DNA from: Polaromonas sp. 39-63-25
Lineage (GTDB): Bacteria; Pseudomonadota; Gammaproteobacteria; Burkholderiales; Burkholderiaceae_C
DNA: 64,000 bases
NCBI RefSeq assembly: GCF_002278925.1
Contig: NZ_NCJH01000027.1
Coordinates: 42,255-106,254, forward strand
Direction: 5' to 3'
The notes under the pieces: model-generated
Databases searched by the model: none
Seen by the model: the letters and a program-made list of their open reading frames with translations, nothing else
Told to the model about the DNA's origin: nothing
In this document: one piece after another, positions 56,750 to 64,000 of the stretch
How the letters are laid out: each line of letters opens with the position of its first letter
Numbering within the stretch: position 1 is the first letter of the stretch
Made by a program: the position numbers and the translations under genes

Positions 56750-56783
56750 ACCCATATTGGGTTCGATGATACCCAATATAGGT
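56750..56783. promoter_or_regulatory. Pair of palindromic operators upstream of the MNT/HEPN operon
   Basis: ACCCATATTGGGT (56750-56762) and ACCCAATATAGGT (56771-56783); the second is the reverse complement of the first with one change. They cover the probable promoter and start of the nucleotidyltransferase gene. Confidence 0.7.
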
Positions 56784-56802
56784 ATTTTTGACCAGCATTC
56801 AG

Positions 56803-57375
56803 TCAAGGACTGTCGGCTTCCTGATGTTCCAGTTCACGCAAGCTTCCCGGGGCCAGGCCGTCGAGGTAGTAAGGGCCGATGGCGGCGCGGATCAGGCGCA
56901 GTGTCGGATAACCCGCGGCCGCCGTCATCCGCCGCACCTGGCGGTTGCGGCCTTCGCGAATCACCAGCTCGATCCAGGCGGTGGGAATGGCCTGCCGTGT
57001 GCGTATCGGCGGCTCGCGTTCCCACACTTCGGGCGGCGGCGCCAAGAGGCGGGCTTTGGCCGGCAGTGTGAGGCCGTCCTTGAGCTGCACGCCTGCACGC
57101 AGCGCCTGCAGCGCGGCCTCGTCGGGCACCCCTTCGACCTGCACCCAGTAGGTTTTTTCCATCTTGAAGCGCGGGTCGCTGATGCGGGCCTGCAGCCGGC
57201 CGTTGTCGGTCAGCAGCAGCAGGCCTTCGCTGTCGGCATCGAGCCGGCCGGCCACGTACACGTCCGGAATCGCAATGAAGTCCTTGAGCCCGCGCCAGCG
57301 CCCCTCCGGCGTGAACTGGCTCAGCACGCCATAAGGCTTGTTGAAAAGGATCAGGCGGGCAGGGCTGTTATTCAC
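56803..57375 (-). CDS. rluE: Large-subunit rRNA pseudouridine synthase E-like (RluE)
   Basis: 190 residues from GTG 57375, whose codon overlaps the stop of the YeeE/YedE gene. [27 protein letters not shown]...[21 protein letters not shown] contains the catalytic Asp (GRLDADSEG); [21 protein letters not shown] is the conserved end. RluE makes pseudouridine 2457 of 23S rRNA. No S4 domain, as expected for RluE. Confidence 0.88.
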   Translation of the reverse strand: MNNSPARLILFNKPYGVLSQFTPEGRWRGLKDFIAIPDVYVAGRLDADSEGLLLLTDNGRLQARISDPRFKMEKTYWVQVEGVPDEAALQALRAGVQLKDGLTLPAKARLLAPPPEVWEREPPIRTRQAIPTAWIELVIREGRNRQVRRMTAAAGYPTLRLIRAAIGPYYLDGLAPGSLRELEHQEADSP

Positions 57376-57782
57376 TTGGCCCGCAGTCCCTGCACCAGCG
57401 CGCCCAGCGTTATGCCGGCCAGCGCCCAGAGCAGGTCCCAGTTGCCCGCGCCCAGGCCCGCAATGGCCGGGCCGGGGCACACGCCGCACAGGCCCCAGCC
57501 CACGCCGAACAGCGCCGCGCCCACCGCGGTGTCGCGGTTCCAGGCGCTGGGGTGGGTGTGGAAATGGTCGTCCAGCAGCGGCCGGGCCAGCAGCCGGGGC
57601 GCCAGCTTGTAAACCAGCGCCACCACCACGACGGCGCCGCCCATCACCAGCATGAGCCCGAAGTCTTCAAAGCGCAGAAAGCTCAGCACCACCTCGGGCC
57701 GGATCATGGTCGAGTACGACAGCCCGAAGCCAAACAGGGCGCCCGCTGCCAGCGTGGCCAGGCCGCGTGCGGCGCCGCTCAT
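57372..57782 (-). CDS. YeeE/YedE-family membrane protein, second half-transporter (DUF6691)
   Basis: 136 residues with four helices: [48 protein letters not shown] and [26 protein letters not shown]. The Cys in GLCGVCPGP are in the sulfur-compound relay positions of YeeE. Pairs with the next gene upstream (4-bp overlap) as in PmpA/PmpB. Confidence 0.87.
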   Translation of the reverse strand: MSGAARGLATLAAGALFGFGLSYSTMIRPEVVLSFLRFEDFGLMLVMGGAVVVVALVYKLAPRLLARPLLDDHFHTHPSAWNRDTAVGAALFGVGWGLCGVCPGPAIAGLGAGNWDLLWALAGITLGALVQGLRAK

Positions 57783-58252
57783 GCCAGCCACCTCGCTGCC
57801 AGGTTGGCCGTCAGGAAAGCGGTCGCCATGAAGGTCAGCACCGCCATCAGGGAAGGCAGCTGCAGCGAACCCAGCCCGCAGATGCCGTGGCCCGAGGTGC
57901 AGCCGTTGCCCAGCCGCGCGCCGTAACCCACGAAGAAGCCACCCACCAGTAACTGCCACACCGGCACCGCAGTCGCTTCCGGCTTGCCGTCGGCAAAGCC
58001 CAGCCACCAGACCAGCGCGCCGAGCACCAGCCCGGCCGCATACACCAGCCGCCAGCCGCGCGACCCGACAAAACGCGCCTGCTGGAAAAACGGCCAGCGC
58101 ACCACGAAGGACCAGGTGCTGGAAAACACCGTGCTCATGCCGCCGATGCGGCCCGTCAGCACGAACAGCAACGCCGTGCCCAGGCCAACGATGAGACCGC
58201 CCAGCAGATAGTGCTGCCAGCCGAGGGGGAAGAGGGAGAGGGAAAGGTTCAT
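57779..58252 (-). CDS. YeeE/YedE-family membrane protein, first half-transporter
   Basis: 157 residues. HYLLGGLIVGLGTALLFVLTGRIGGMSTV, GWRLVYAAGLVLGALVWWLGF and LLVGGFFVGYGARLGNGCTSGHGICGL. The NGCTSGHGICGL motif is diagnostic. Such pairs probably import thiosulfate or other sulfur compounds. Confidence 0.9.
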   Translation of the reverse strand: MNLSLSLFPLGWQHYLLGGLIVGLGTALLFVLTGRIGGMSTVFSSTWSFVVRWPFFQQARFVGSRGWRLVYAAGLVLGALVWWLGFADGKPEATAVPVWQLLVGGFFVGYGARLGNGCTSGHGICGLGSLQLPSLMAVLTFMATAFLTANLAARWLA

Positions 58253-58331
58253 GGGAAAGAATTATCCGTGAGCGCGGGTTTTCTCGCCGCTGAATGCTGC
58301 CATGCGAGGTGCGCCATCGGTGCCTCCGGCC

Positions 58332-59057
58332 TCAGCACCCCAGCTGCTCCGCCAGGGCCAGCAGGTCTTTCGCGTGCCAGGTGTTGGCGGGGTCGGGCGA
58401 CACGTCCTTGGGCTGCGCCGCGCCGAACTCGGCCGGCCGCTCGATGTAGGCGGTCTGCAGGCCGCAGGCGCGGGCGGCGGCCAGGTCGTCCTGGTGGGCG
58501 GCGACCAGCATCACGTCGGCAGGGGCCAGGTCAAACACTTTGGCCACACCCAGGTAGGTGGCCGGGTCGGGCTTGTAGGCGCGAAAGACTTCGGCCGACA
58601 GGATGCAGTCCCACGGCAGGGCCGCGCGTTTGGCCATGTTGGTGAGCAGGCCGATGTTGCCGTTGGACAGCGTGCAGATCGTGAAGCGCGACTTGAGCCG
58701 CGTCAGCCCCGCCACCACATCAGGCCACGGGTCCAGCCGGTGCCAGGCCTTGTTCAGGTGCTGCTTTTGCGCCTCGCTCAAATCGGCCAGGCCGAACTCG
58801 CCGAGGATGCTGTCGAGGATCAGCCGGTGCAGGTCGTCGATCAGCGTCCAGCCCAGCTCGCCGGCCATCACGCGGCGCATGGCCGGCTGGTAGCCGGCGC
58901 GCCAGGCCAGCGCAAACGCGGCGCCGTCCACAGCGGGGCGCAGGGCCTGCACTTCGCGCGCGATGCCGCTGTGCCAGTCCACCACGGTGCCAAAAACATC
59001 AAAAGCCAGAACCTGGGGGAGTGCCTGGGAGCGAGGAGGTGGGGGCGGTGTGCTCAT
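58332..59057 (-). CDS. Haloacid dehalogenase type II (L-2-haloacid dehalogenase-like)
   Basis: 241 residues from ATG 59057. Motif I AFDVFGTVVDWHSG (nucleophile Asp), ICTLSNGNIGLL (motif II), DCILSAEVFRAYKPDPATYL (motif III Lys) and LVAAHQDDLAAARACGLQTAYI (motif IV). Typical of type II 2-haloacid dehalogenases, which replace halogen by OH with inversion. Confidence 0.88.
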   Translation of the reverse strand: MSTPPPPPRSQALPQVLAFDVFGTVVDWHSGIAREVQALRPAVDGAAFALAWRAGYQPAMRRVMAGELGWTLIDDLHRLILDSILGEFGLADLSEAQKQHLNKAWHRLDPWPDVVAGLTRLKSRFTICTLSNGNIGLLTNMAKRAALPWDCILSAEVFRAYKPDPATYLGVAKVFDLAPADVMLVAAHQDDLAAARACGLQTAYIERPAEFGAAQPKDVSPDPANTWHAKDLLALAEQLGC

Positions 59058-59193
59058 CTGCGCATTATCCGCACGCGGGGTGCCGGCGATGCGGTTTTGA
59101 ATCACGCAGCCAATTGGTTGCATGTTTTGTCAAACTGGTTCAGAATATAAACGCAACAAAATGGTTGCCTATTTACCTGCAAGGAGCTTTTTC

Positions 59194-59661
59194 ATGAACC
59201 ACTACCACCGCCAGCTTCTGCTGGCCGCTTCACCCGCCGCCGTTTACCAGGCCGTGGCCACGCAGCACGGCCTGCGCAGCTGGTGGACGCAGAGCTGCGA
59301 CGTTGACACCACCGTGGGCGGCAAGGCCACCTTCCGTTTTGGCGAACACCACAAGGTCATGCAGATCAACAGCCTGGAGCCCGGGCGTGAAGTGCGCTGG
59401 CATTGTGTGGAGGCGCTGATCAACGTCGACGCCTTCAAACGCAAAGACGAATGGGTGGGCACCGACATCGTTTTCCGGCTCACGCCACAGCCCGGCGGCA
59501 AAACCCTGCTGGACTTTGAACATATTGGCCTCACGCCGGACTTCGAATGTTTTGCGGTCTGCGAACGCGGCTGGAACCAGTACCTTGGCAGCCTGCAAAG
59601 CCTGGTCGAAACCGGGCAGGGTGCGCCTTTCGTTCCGGAAGTAACGAGTTGCTCGGCCTGA
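59194..59661 (+). CDS. SRPBCC/AHSA1-domain protein
   Basis: 155 residues: YHRQLLLAASPAAVYQAVATQHGLRSWWTQSCDVDTTVGGKATFRFG...GKTLLDFEHIGL is the START-like AHSA1 fold with a hydrophobic ligand cavity. AAGGAG precedes ATG 59194. Followed by a second SRPBCC gene and an ArsR regulator, a common trio. Confidence 0.85.
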   Translation: MNHYHRQLLLAASPAAVYQAVATQHGLRSWWTQSCDVDTTVGGKATFRFGEHHKVMQINSLEPGREVRWHCVEALINVDAFKRKDEWVGTDIVFRLTPQPGGKTLLDFEHIGLTPDFECFAVCERGWNQYLGSLQSLVETGQGAPFVPEVTSCSA

Positions 59662-59710
59662 ACACAAGCCCCGCAGACCCCGCTAACATTCACCGACAGG
59701 AGTTCACCTT

Positions 59711-60187
59711 ATGACCACCGACAGCAGCACCGACCGCGTCGAACGCAGCATCCACATCAAGGCCCCGCGCAACAAGGTGTGGCATTCACTCACCAACGCC
59801 GAGGAATACGGCAAATGGTTTGGCGCCAAGCTCACCGGCAAACGTTTTGAGCCCGGCCAGCGTGTGCAGGGGCCCATCACCATCCAGGGTTATGAACATG
59901 TGGTGTTCGACGTGGTGATCGACCGCGTCGAGCCCGAAACCCTGATGAGTTACCGCTGGCACCCCCATGCGGTCGACGCGGGGGTGGACTATTCAAAGGA
60001 AGAGCGCACGCTGGTGACCTTCACCCTGAAAGACGCAGCCGACGGCACACTGCTGACGGTGACCGAAACCGGCTTTGACAAGGTGCCGCCCGCGCGCCGC
60101 ATGGAAGCCTTCCGGGGCGTCAGCAACGGCTGGCCGCATCAGCTCGACAACATTGCCCGCCATGTCACCAGCCAAACCGCGCGCTGA
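59711..60187 (+). CDS. SRPBCC/AHSA1-domain protein
   Basis: 158 residues: RVERSIHIKAPRNKVWHSLTNAEEYGKWFGAKLTGKRFEPGQRVQGPITIQGYEHVVFDVVIDRVEPETLMSYRWHP...LTVTETGFDKVP. Same family as its neighbour. The ArsR gene overlaps its last 26 bp. AGGAG upstream. Confidence 0.87.
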   Translation: MTTDSSTDRVERSIHIKAPRNKVWHSLTNAEEYGKWFGAKLTGKRFEPGQRVQGPITIQGYEHVVFDVVIDRVEPETLMSYRWHPHAVDAGVDYSKEERTLVTFTLKDAADGTLLTVTETGFDKVPPARRMEAFRGVSNGWPHQLDNIARHVTSQTAR

Positions 60188-60518
60188 CAAGGCCTCAGCG
60201 CCCGCGCCCGACATGGCGCCGGTGTTTTTTGCGCTGGGTGACAAGACGCGCCTGCAGCTGATTGCCGCGCTGTGTGTGGGTGGTGTGTTTTCCATTGCGC
60301 AGCTCACGGCCAACACCGCGCTGACGCGCCAGGCGGTCACCAAACACCTGCAGGTGCTGGCCGACGCCGGGTTGGTGAAAGACCTCAAGATTGGCCGCGA
60401 ACGGCTGTGGCAGTTCGAGCCGCAGCAGCTTGACGAAGCGCGCCGCACGCTGGAGCTGATTGCCCGCCAGTGGGACCAGGCGCTGGGCCGCTTCAAGCTG
60501 GCGATGGAGAAGAACTGA
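60162..60518 (+). CDS. ArsR-family winged-helix regulator
   Basis: 118 residues: FFALGDKTRLQLIAALCVGGVFSIAQLTANTALTRQAVTKHLQVLADAGLVKDLKIGRERLWQFEPQQLDEARRTLELIARQWDQAL. The usual partner of SRPBCC genes; lacks the metal-binding Cys of ArsR itself. Coupled to the upstream SRPBCC gene by overlap. Confidence 0.88.
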   Translation: MSPAKPRADKASAPAPDMAPVFFALGDKTRLQLIAALCVGGVFSIAQLTANTALTRQAVTKHLQVLADAGLVKDLKIGRERLWQFEPQQLDEARRTLELIARQWDQALGRFKLAMEKN

Positions 60519-60581
60519 CAGGACCGGAAGGGCTGACGCCCAGGAAGGCGGCTGCTTTCCCGGGCGTCAAATGCTATATAT

Positions 60582-60626
60582 TTGATAGCTGGTGGCGCCC
60601 GCCCCTCAAGGGCTGGTGCCACTTTT
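60582..60626 (+). repeat. Convergent-intergenic structured element, copy 3
   Basis: Plus strand reads TTGATAGCTG-N4-CGCCC-N9-GGGCTG-N7-TTTT, matching copies at 3682 and 8516. In this copy GTGGCGCC/GGTGCCAC adds an outer stem, so the whole is a good terminator for the arsR operon, facing the phasin-like gene. Confidence 0.72.
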
Positions 60627-60642
60627 CTTTACTAAAACCGTA

Positions 60643-61170
60643 TCAGGCGGCTTTGGCAGCGCGCCGCTGGCTGAAGGCCGAGCTGCGTTTGGCTTTGACG
60701 GTGGTGGCGTCGTCGCCGGCGATCTTGCCGGCCAGGTCGGCGGTTTTCTGCTCGATCTGCGCGGCCAGCTTGCTCAGCGCCAGGGCGCCGGGTGCGGTGG
60801 CCTGGGCCAGGGTCGTCAGCGTCTTCGCGCCGGTTTTTTCTTCAAACAGCGCGGCGTTGGCGGCAGCGCGCTCGACACCGGTTTCGGCCAGCTTCACCAG
60901 TTGGCTCACCACCTGCTCGGCGCCGTCGGAGCTCAGGGTCAAGCCCTTGCTGTACAGCGCGCTGAAGGCCAGCTGGGCTGCCGTGGCGTTTTTGGCGACT
61001 TCAGCGCTCAGCTCCGAGCGCGACTGCTTCAGAGCGCGATTCCAGCGCTGCTCCAGCTCACTGACCACACGCTCGCCGCCGGCGCGGTAGGCATCAATCA
61101 CGTTTTTGGCGGTGTTGCCGTAAGACTCGATCAGGTCGGCAGCAACGGTAGACAGGTTTTTGGCGCTCAT
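60643..61170 (-). CDS. Phasin-like protein
   Basis: 175 residues, amphipathic helices: NLSTVAADLIESYGNTAKNVIDAYRAGGERVVSELEQRWNRALKQSRSELSAEVAKNATAAQLAFSALYSKGL... and a basic Ala/Lys/Arg C-terminus (VKAKRSSAFSQRRAAKAA). The pattern suits phasins that coat polyhydroxyalkanoate granules; the basic tail recalls DNA-binding phasins. Family assigned by pattern. Confidence 0.6.
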   Translation of the reverse strand: MSAKNLSTVAADLIESYGNTAKNVIDAYRAGGERVVSELEQRWNRALKQSRSELSAEVAKNATAAQLAFSALYSKGLTLSSDGAEQVVSQLVKLAETGVERAAANAALFEEKTGAKTLTTLAQATAPGALALSKLAAQIEQKTADLAGKIAGDDATTVKAKRSSAFSQRRAAKAA

Positions 61171-61370
61171 GGTGTTTCCTTGGGGGAGTGGTTCAACAAT
61201 GGCCCAATCATGCGGGTTTCCCCTAGTGTTGGCGACCTAATGGGCTAGGGGCGGGCATCCAGAATCAGCGGCGACCGGGCCAAAGAAGGGAATCTGCTAC
61301 GCTTTCAGGAGCTGCCAGCGCACTCAGGTATTGGGCTGGAGGCCGATTTGGCATGTAAATTTGCGCTTAA

Positions 61371-61439
61371 CCGTTCGGGCTGAGCTTGTCGAAGCCTGTT
61401 TGCATTGTGGCTACCCTTCGACAAGCTCAGGGCGAACGG
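61371..61439. repeat. REP-like palindrome (CTTCGACAAGCTCAG family)
   Basis: CCGTTCGGGCTGAGCTTGTC-GAAG (61371-61394) and its near-exact inverse ending GGCGAACGG (61416-61439), with two central mismatches and a 21-nt loop. I recognise the CTTCGACAAGCTCAG core as a common dispersed palindrome in proteobacteria. It is in the 287-bp gap between the phasin-like and M23 genes, otherwise empty. Confidence 0.8.
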
Positions 61440-61457
61440 GGGTGGCGCCGCCGCGCC

Positions 61458-62363
61458 TCAGGCGGCCAGAAACAGCGCCGGATCCACCATGGCGCGGTTC
61501 AGCATCACGCCCCAGTGCAGGTGCGGCCCCGTGACGCGGCCGGTGGCGCCCACGGCGCCCACACGTTCGCCGGTTTTCAGCACATCGCCCAATTGCACGT
61601 CGATGGCGCTCAGGTGGCAGACCATGCTCAGCAGCCCGCCGCCATGGTCCAGCCAGACCGTGTTGCCGTTGAAAAAGTAGTCCCCGGTGTCGATCACCCG
61701 GCCCGGTAGCGGTGCCAGCACCGGTGTGCCGGTGCCGGCCGCGATGTCCATGCCGCTGTGCGGGCTGCGCGCCTGCCCGTTGAAGACGCGCCGCAGCCCG
61801 AACGAGCTGGAGCGCCGCCCCGGCGTGGGCACCTGCATGCGCAGGGCTTGTGGCAGCGGCTGGCTGAAGGTCGCCATCACCACCGCTTGGTGCGCACGCT
61901 CACGCTCGTAACGCGCCAGATCTTCCGGCGACAGGTCCACCGTGCGCGGCGAGACCTTGAGCTGCTGCTCGCTGTAGCGCTTGGGCGCCACCGTGTAGGC
62001 CACCTGCTGCTGGCCGCCCTCGGGTGCCTGCACGGCGATGTTCGCCGCGCCGGGCGTGGCCGCCAGCGGTATGCCCACCAGCGCCGTCCACTCGATCACG
62101 TCGCCCACCACCAGCAAGGGGATGTCGCCGTCGGCGTGCGGCAGATGCGCCTTCGGCCGCGTCGCCGCCGGGCCCAGCGAGAGCCGGGCAATGCCGCCGG
62201 GCACCGCCAGCGCGCGCGGCCAGACGCCGGAGGAGGACGGCGACGGCGAAGCTGGCGCGGCGGCAAGGCGCGCGGCCGGCCAGGCCAGCAGACCCATGCC
62301 GGCCAGCAGGGCACAGCGGCGGTTAAAAAGCGCGGGGGCGGGGTGAACAGGGCGGGTGGGCAC
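61458..62363 (-). CDS. M23-family (LytM-like) peptidase
   Basis: 301 residues with an N-terminal signal (RRCALLAGMGLLAWPAARLAAA). The catalytic domain shows SSFGLRRVFNGQARSPHSGMDIAAGTGTPVLAPLPGRVIDTGDYFFNGNTVWLDHGGGLLSMVCHLS...GATGRVTGPHLHWGV: zinc ligands H and D in HSGMD and the last H of HLHW. All metal ligands are present, so active peptidoglycan cleavage is likely. Confidence 0.9.
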   Translation of the reverse strand: MPTRPVHPAPALFNRRCALLAGMGLLAWPAARLAAAPASPSPSSSGVWPRALAVPGGIARLSLGPAATRPKAHLPHADGDIPLLVVGDVIEWTALVGIPLAATPGAANIAVQAPEGGQQQVAYTVAPKRYSEQQLKVSPRTVDLSPEDLARYERERAHQAVVMATFSQPLPQALRMQVPTPGRRSSSFGLRRVFNGQARSPHSGMDIAAGTGTPVLAPLPGRVIDTGDYFFNGNTVWLDHGGGLLSMVCHLSAIDVQLGDVLKTGERVGAVGATGRVTGPHLHWGVMLNRAMVDPALFLAA

Positions 62364-62385
62364 GATGCGGAGGGGGCTTGCTGAT

Positions 62386-62604
62386 TTATTCCTTTATCCA
62401 GGTGATCTTGCCGTCTTTCACATAGTCGTCGAATTGCGTGAGGGGAATGGCCGTCAGGCCGGCGATGCCCGGCGCATCTTCCCAGCTCAGGGTGGCGCTG
62501 TCGAACGACAGCGCGACTTCCACGCGCACCTTCGGAATCGTGATGGGCGCACCGTCACCCGGTGTGTAAGTCACGTCACCGGTAATCATGGCGAACTGGG
62601 GCAT
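62386..62604 (-). CDS. 72-residue hypothetical protein
   Basis: Strand-rich: MPQFAMITGDVTYTPGDGAPITIPKVRVEVALSFDSATLSWEDAPGIAGLTAIPLTQFDDYVKDGKITW. GGAG precedes the ATG. 22 bp upstream of the M23 gene and probably co-transcribed. No family recognised. Confidence 0.65.
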   Translation of the reverse strand: MPQFAMITGDVTYTPGDGAPITIPKVRVEVALSFDSATLSWEDAPGIAGLTAIPLTQFDDYVKDGKITWIKE

Positions 62605-62782
62605 GGCAATCTCCTGGAGGGATGGATGAATGATCTGAATGGCCGCGAGTGCAGTGTTGCACCAACTGACAGGCCGCAGAGAACATATTACGCGTGGAAA
62701 CCGGCCTTGTGTGTCGGCGAAGGACGCGACTTGCGGGGCCGTCCTGCAGCGCCCGCTGGCCGCACTGCGATAGCATCAGCGC

Positions 62783-63505
62783 ATGAGTACCCAATACGAG
62801 AGCCTTCACCCCGCCACGCTTTACCCCGAGGCCTTCCATGTGGCCGCCCCCGCTTCACCGGTGGGGCGCAAGGTGTGGCCGCGTCAACCGGGTGTGTTCA
62901 TCCGGGCGGCGCAGGCCGCAGGGGCGCCGGAAAGCGAAGAGATCGAGGAGGTTGAAGAGGTCGCAGGCGTCGACAAACCCGCGCGTGAGGCGCCCCTGCG
63001 TGAGCTGGTGGCCGGGCAGTTCGGCCTGGTGCCGCGCTGGGTCAAGTCGGCATCCGACGCCAAGCTGCGTTCGACCAAACTGGTCAACGCCCGCTCGGAA
63101 ACCGTGACCACCTCCAACAACTTCCGCGACGCCTGGCTGGCCGGGCAGCGCTGCATTGTGCCCATGATGGCCTTCATGGAAGACGACTGGCGCAGTGGCA
63201 AGGCCGTGTCCACCCGCATCGCCCGCGTGGACGGCAAACCCATGGGGGTGGCGGGCCTGTGGGAAAGCTGGACGGGCGCCGATGGTGAAGTCATCGTCAG
63301 CTACACCCTGCTCACGGTCAACGCCAACAGCCACGCCCTGATGAGCCGCTACCAGCAGCCCGGCAACGAAAAACGTATGGTGGCGATCCTGAACGAAGGC
63401 GCCGCCGACGCCTGGCTCAGCGCGCGTCCCGAGAAAGCCAGGGAGTTCATGCGCGCCTACCCGGCCAACTGGCTGACGGCCAACCCGGTCGAGAAAAAAG
63501 GCTGA
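62783..63505 (+). CDS. Divergent SRAP (HMCES/YedK-like) protein lacking catalytic Cys2
   Basis: 240 residues. SRAP landmarks are present: GQFGLVPRWVKS, TKLVNARSETV, RCIVPMMAFMEDDW, GVAGLWESWTG and YTLLTVNANSHALMSRY. The protein starts MSTQ instead of MCGR, so the Cys2 that crosslinks to abasic sites is absent; the HxRM motif is KRM. An acidic insert (SEEIEEVEEV) lies near residues 50-60. It may bind DNA without crosslinking, or have another role. Confidence 0.75.
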   Translation: MSTQYESLHPATLYPEAFHVAAPASPVGRKVWPRQPGVFIRAAQAAGAPESEEIEEVEEVAGVDKPAREAPLRELVAGQFGLVPRWVKSASDAKLRSTKLVNARSETVTTSNNFRDAWLAGQRCIVPMMAFMEDDWRSGKAVSTRIARVDGKPMGVAGLWESWTGADGEVIVSYTLLTVNANSHALMSRYQQPGNEKRMVAILNEGAADAWLSARPEKAREFMRAYPANWLTANPVEKKG

Positions 63506-63576
63506 TTTTCCGGCGCAGGGCGCGCCGGTCCTGTAGGGCTGGGGCGCTGCGGGCTACCCAGCACGCAGCGCCGCGC

Positions 63577-64000
63577 TTAAAACGTTTCCCAACTTCCTTG
63601 CGCGGTAACCAGGGTACCGGCATGGCTCAACTGCCGCGGCGCGGGGCCGGCCACGGCCTGTCTGGCGCGGGGCGGTTGCATGGGCGTCCCACGCTGGCCG
63701 CTGTGGCTTGTGTGCCGCGCCGAATTCTGTGCGGCTTGCTGCTGCTGGTTCAGTTTGAAGGCGCTGACCACCTGGCTCAGTCCGCTGGCCTGCTCCTGCA
63801 GCGAGGACGCTGCCGCTGCCGCTTCTTCCACCAGCGCGGCGTTCTGCTGCGTCACCTGGTCCATCTGCGTGATCGCCTGGTTGATCTGCTCGATACCCTG
63901 GGTCTGCTCCTGGCTGGCCGCCGTGATCTCGGCCATGATGTCGGTCACACGTTTGACGCTGTCGACAATCTCGTCCATGGTCTTGCCGGCCTCGGCCACC
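63577..64000 (-). CDS. Methyl-accepting chemotaxis protein, C-terminal part (5' end outside window)
   Basis: About 140 residues visible. [62 protein letters not shown] is the end of the MCP signalling coiled coil; a variable Gln/Arg/Pro tail follows. The CheA-binding tip and sensor lie off the right edge. Confidence 0.9.
   Translation of the reverse strand, partial: VAEAGKTMDEIVDSVKRVTDIMAEITAASQEQTQGIEQINQAITQMDQVTQQNAALVEEAAAAASSLQEQASGLSQVVSAFKLNQQQQAAQNSARHTSHSGQRGTPMQPPRARQAVAGPAPRQLSHAGTLVTAQGSWETF

Overview
The window is GC-rich chromosomal DNA of a betaproteobacterium, most likely a Comamonadaceae member of the Burkholderiales. This is inferred from codon usage, the gene families present (phasin-like protein, NhaR-type LysR, SbtA/SbtB, paired YeeE/YedE proteins) and the intergenic repeats; no 16S rRNA gene is present to confirm it.

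Layout. (1) Positions 1-9220 are host: a TetR/HlyD/ABC exporter operon, a TerB protein, a DHH phosphoesterase, a CxxC carboxymuconolactone-decarboxylase-like protein, an FG-GAP protein, a secreted duplicated-domain protein and the body of a GDSL esterase gene (tesA). (2) Positions 9221-47974 are a complete 38,754-bp Mu-like transposable prophage. Its ends are fixed by three observations: a perfect 5-bp target duplication (CAAGC), MuA-type binding sites 5 nt inside both termini, and restoration of an intact tesA signal peptide when the prophage is removed in silico. (3) Positions 47975-64000 are host again: the tesA 5' end, a tRNA-Ala, an NhaR-like regulator, a stress/carbon cluster (HPF-like, TerB-like, two UspA, TerC, SbtA-SbtB, Rrf2), a HEPN/nucleotidyltransferase pair, a pseudouridine synthase, YeeE/YedE transporters, a haloacid dehalogenase, an SRPBCC/ArsR group, an M23 peptidase, a divergent SRAP protein and the start-proximal-truncated end of a chemotaxis transducer.

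Prophage organisation. An early operon runs leftward from the ner/repressor switch at about 20.4 kb (ner, transposase A, target-selection ATPase B, then about 20 small, mostly overlapping genes ending in gemA and mor). A LexA-like repressor reads the other way. Rightward of it lies a short accessory segment (21337-22710): a secreted protein, two small proline-rich proteins (one with 38 consecutive prolines) and a two-helix membrane protein resembling SLATT effectors. Next come lysis (amidase, two holin candidates, spanin), packaging (terminase, portal, MuF), head (protease/scaffold, cement, major head), a contractile tail in the Mu gene order, a fibre pair, a permuted papain-like protein and a com-dam DNA-modification pair.

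The most interesting items are the polyproline/SLATT-like accessory module, a dispersed CTAAAGC...TTTAA intergenic motif inside the prophage that marks several operon starts, a three-copy structured element found in three convergent host intergenic gaps, an SRAP paralogue lacking its catalytic Cys2, and a hairpin that sequesters a candidate start codon of the phage dam gene. All functional assignments come from reading the sequence; no database search was run.
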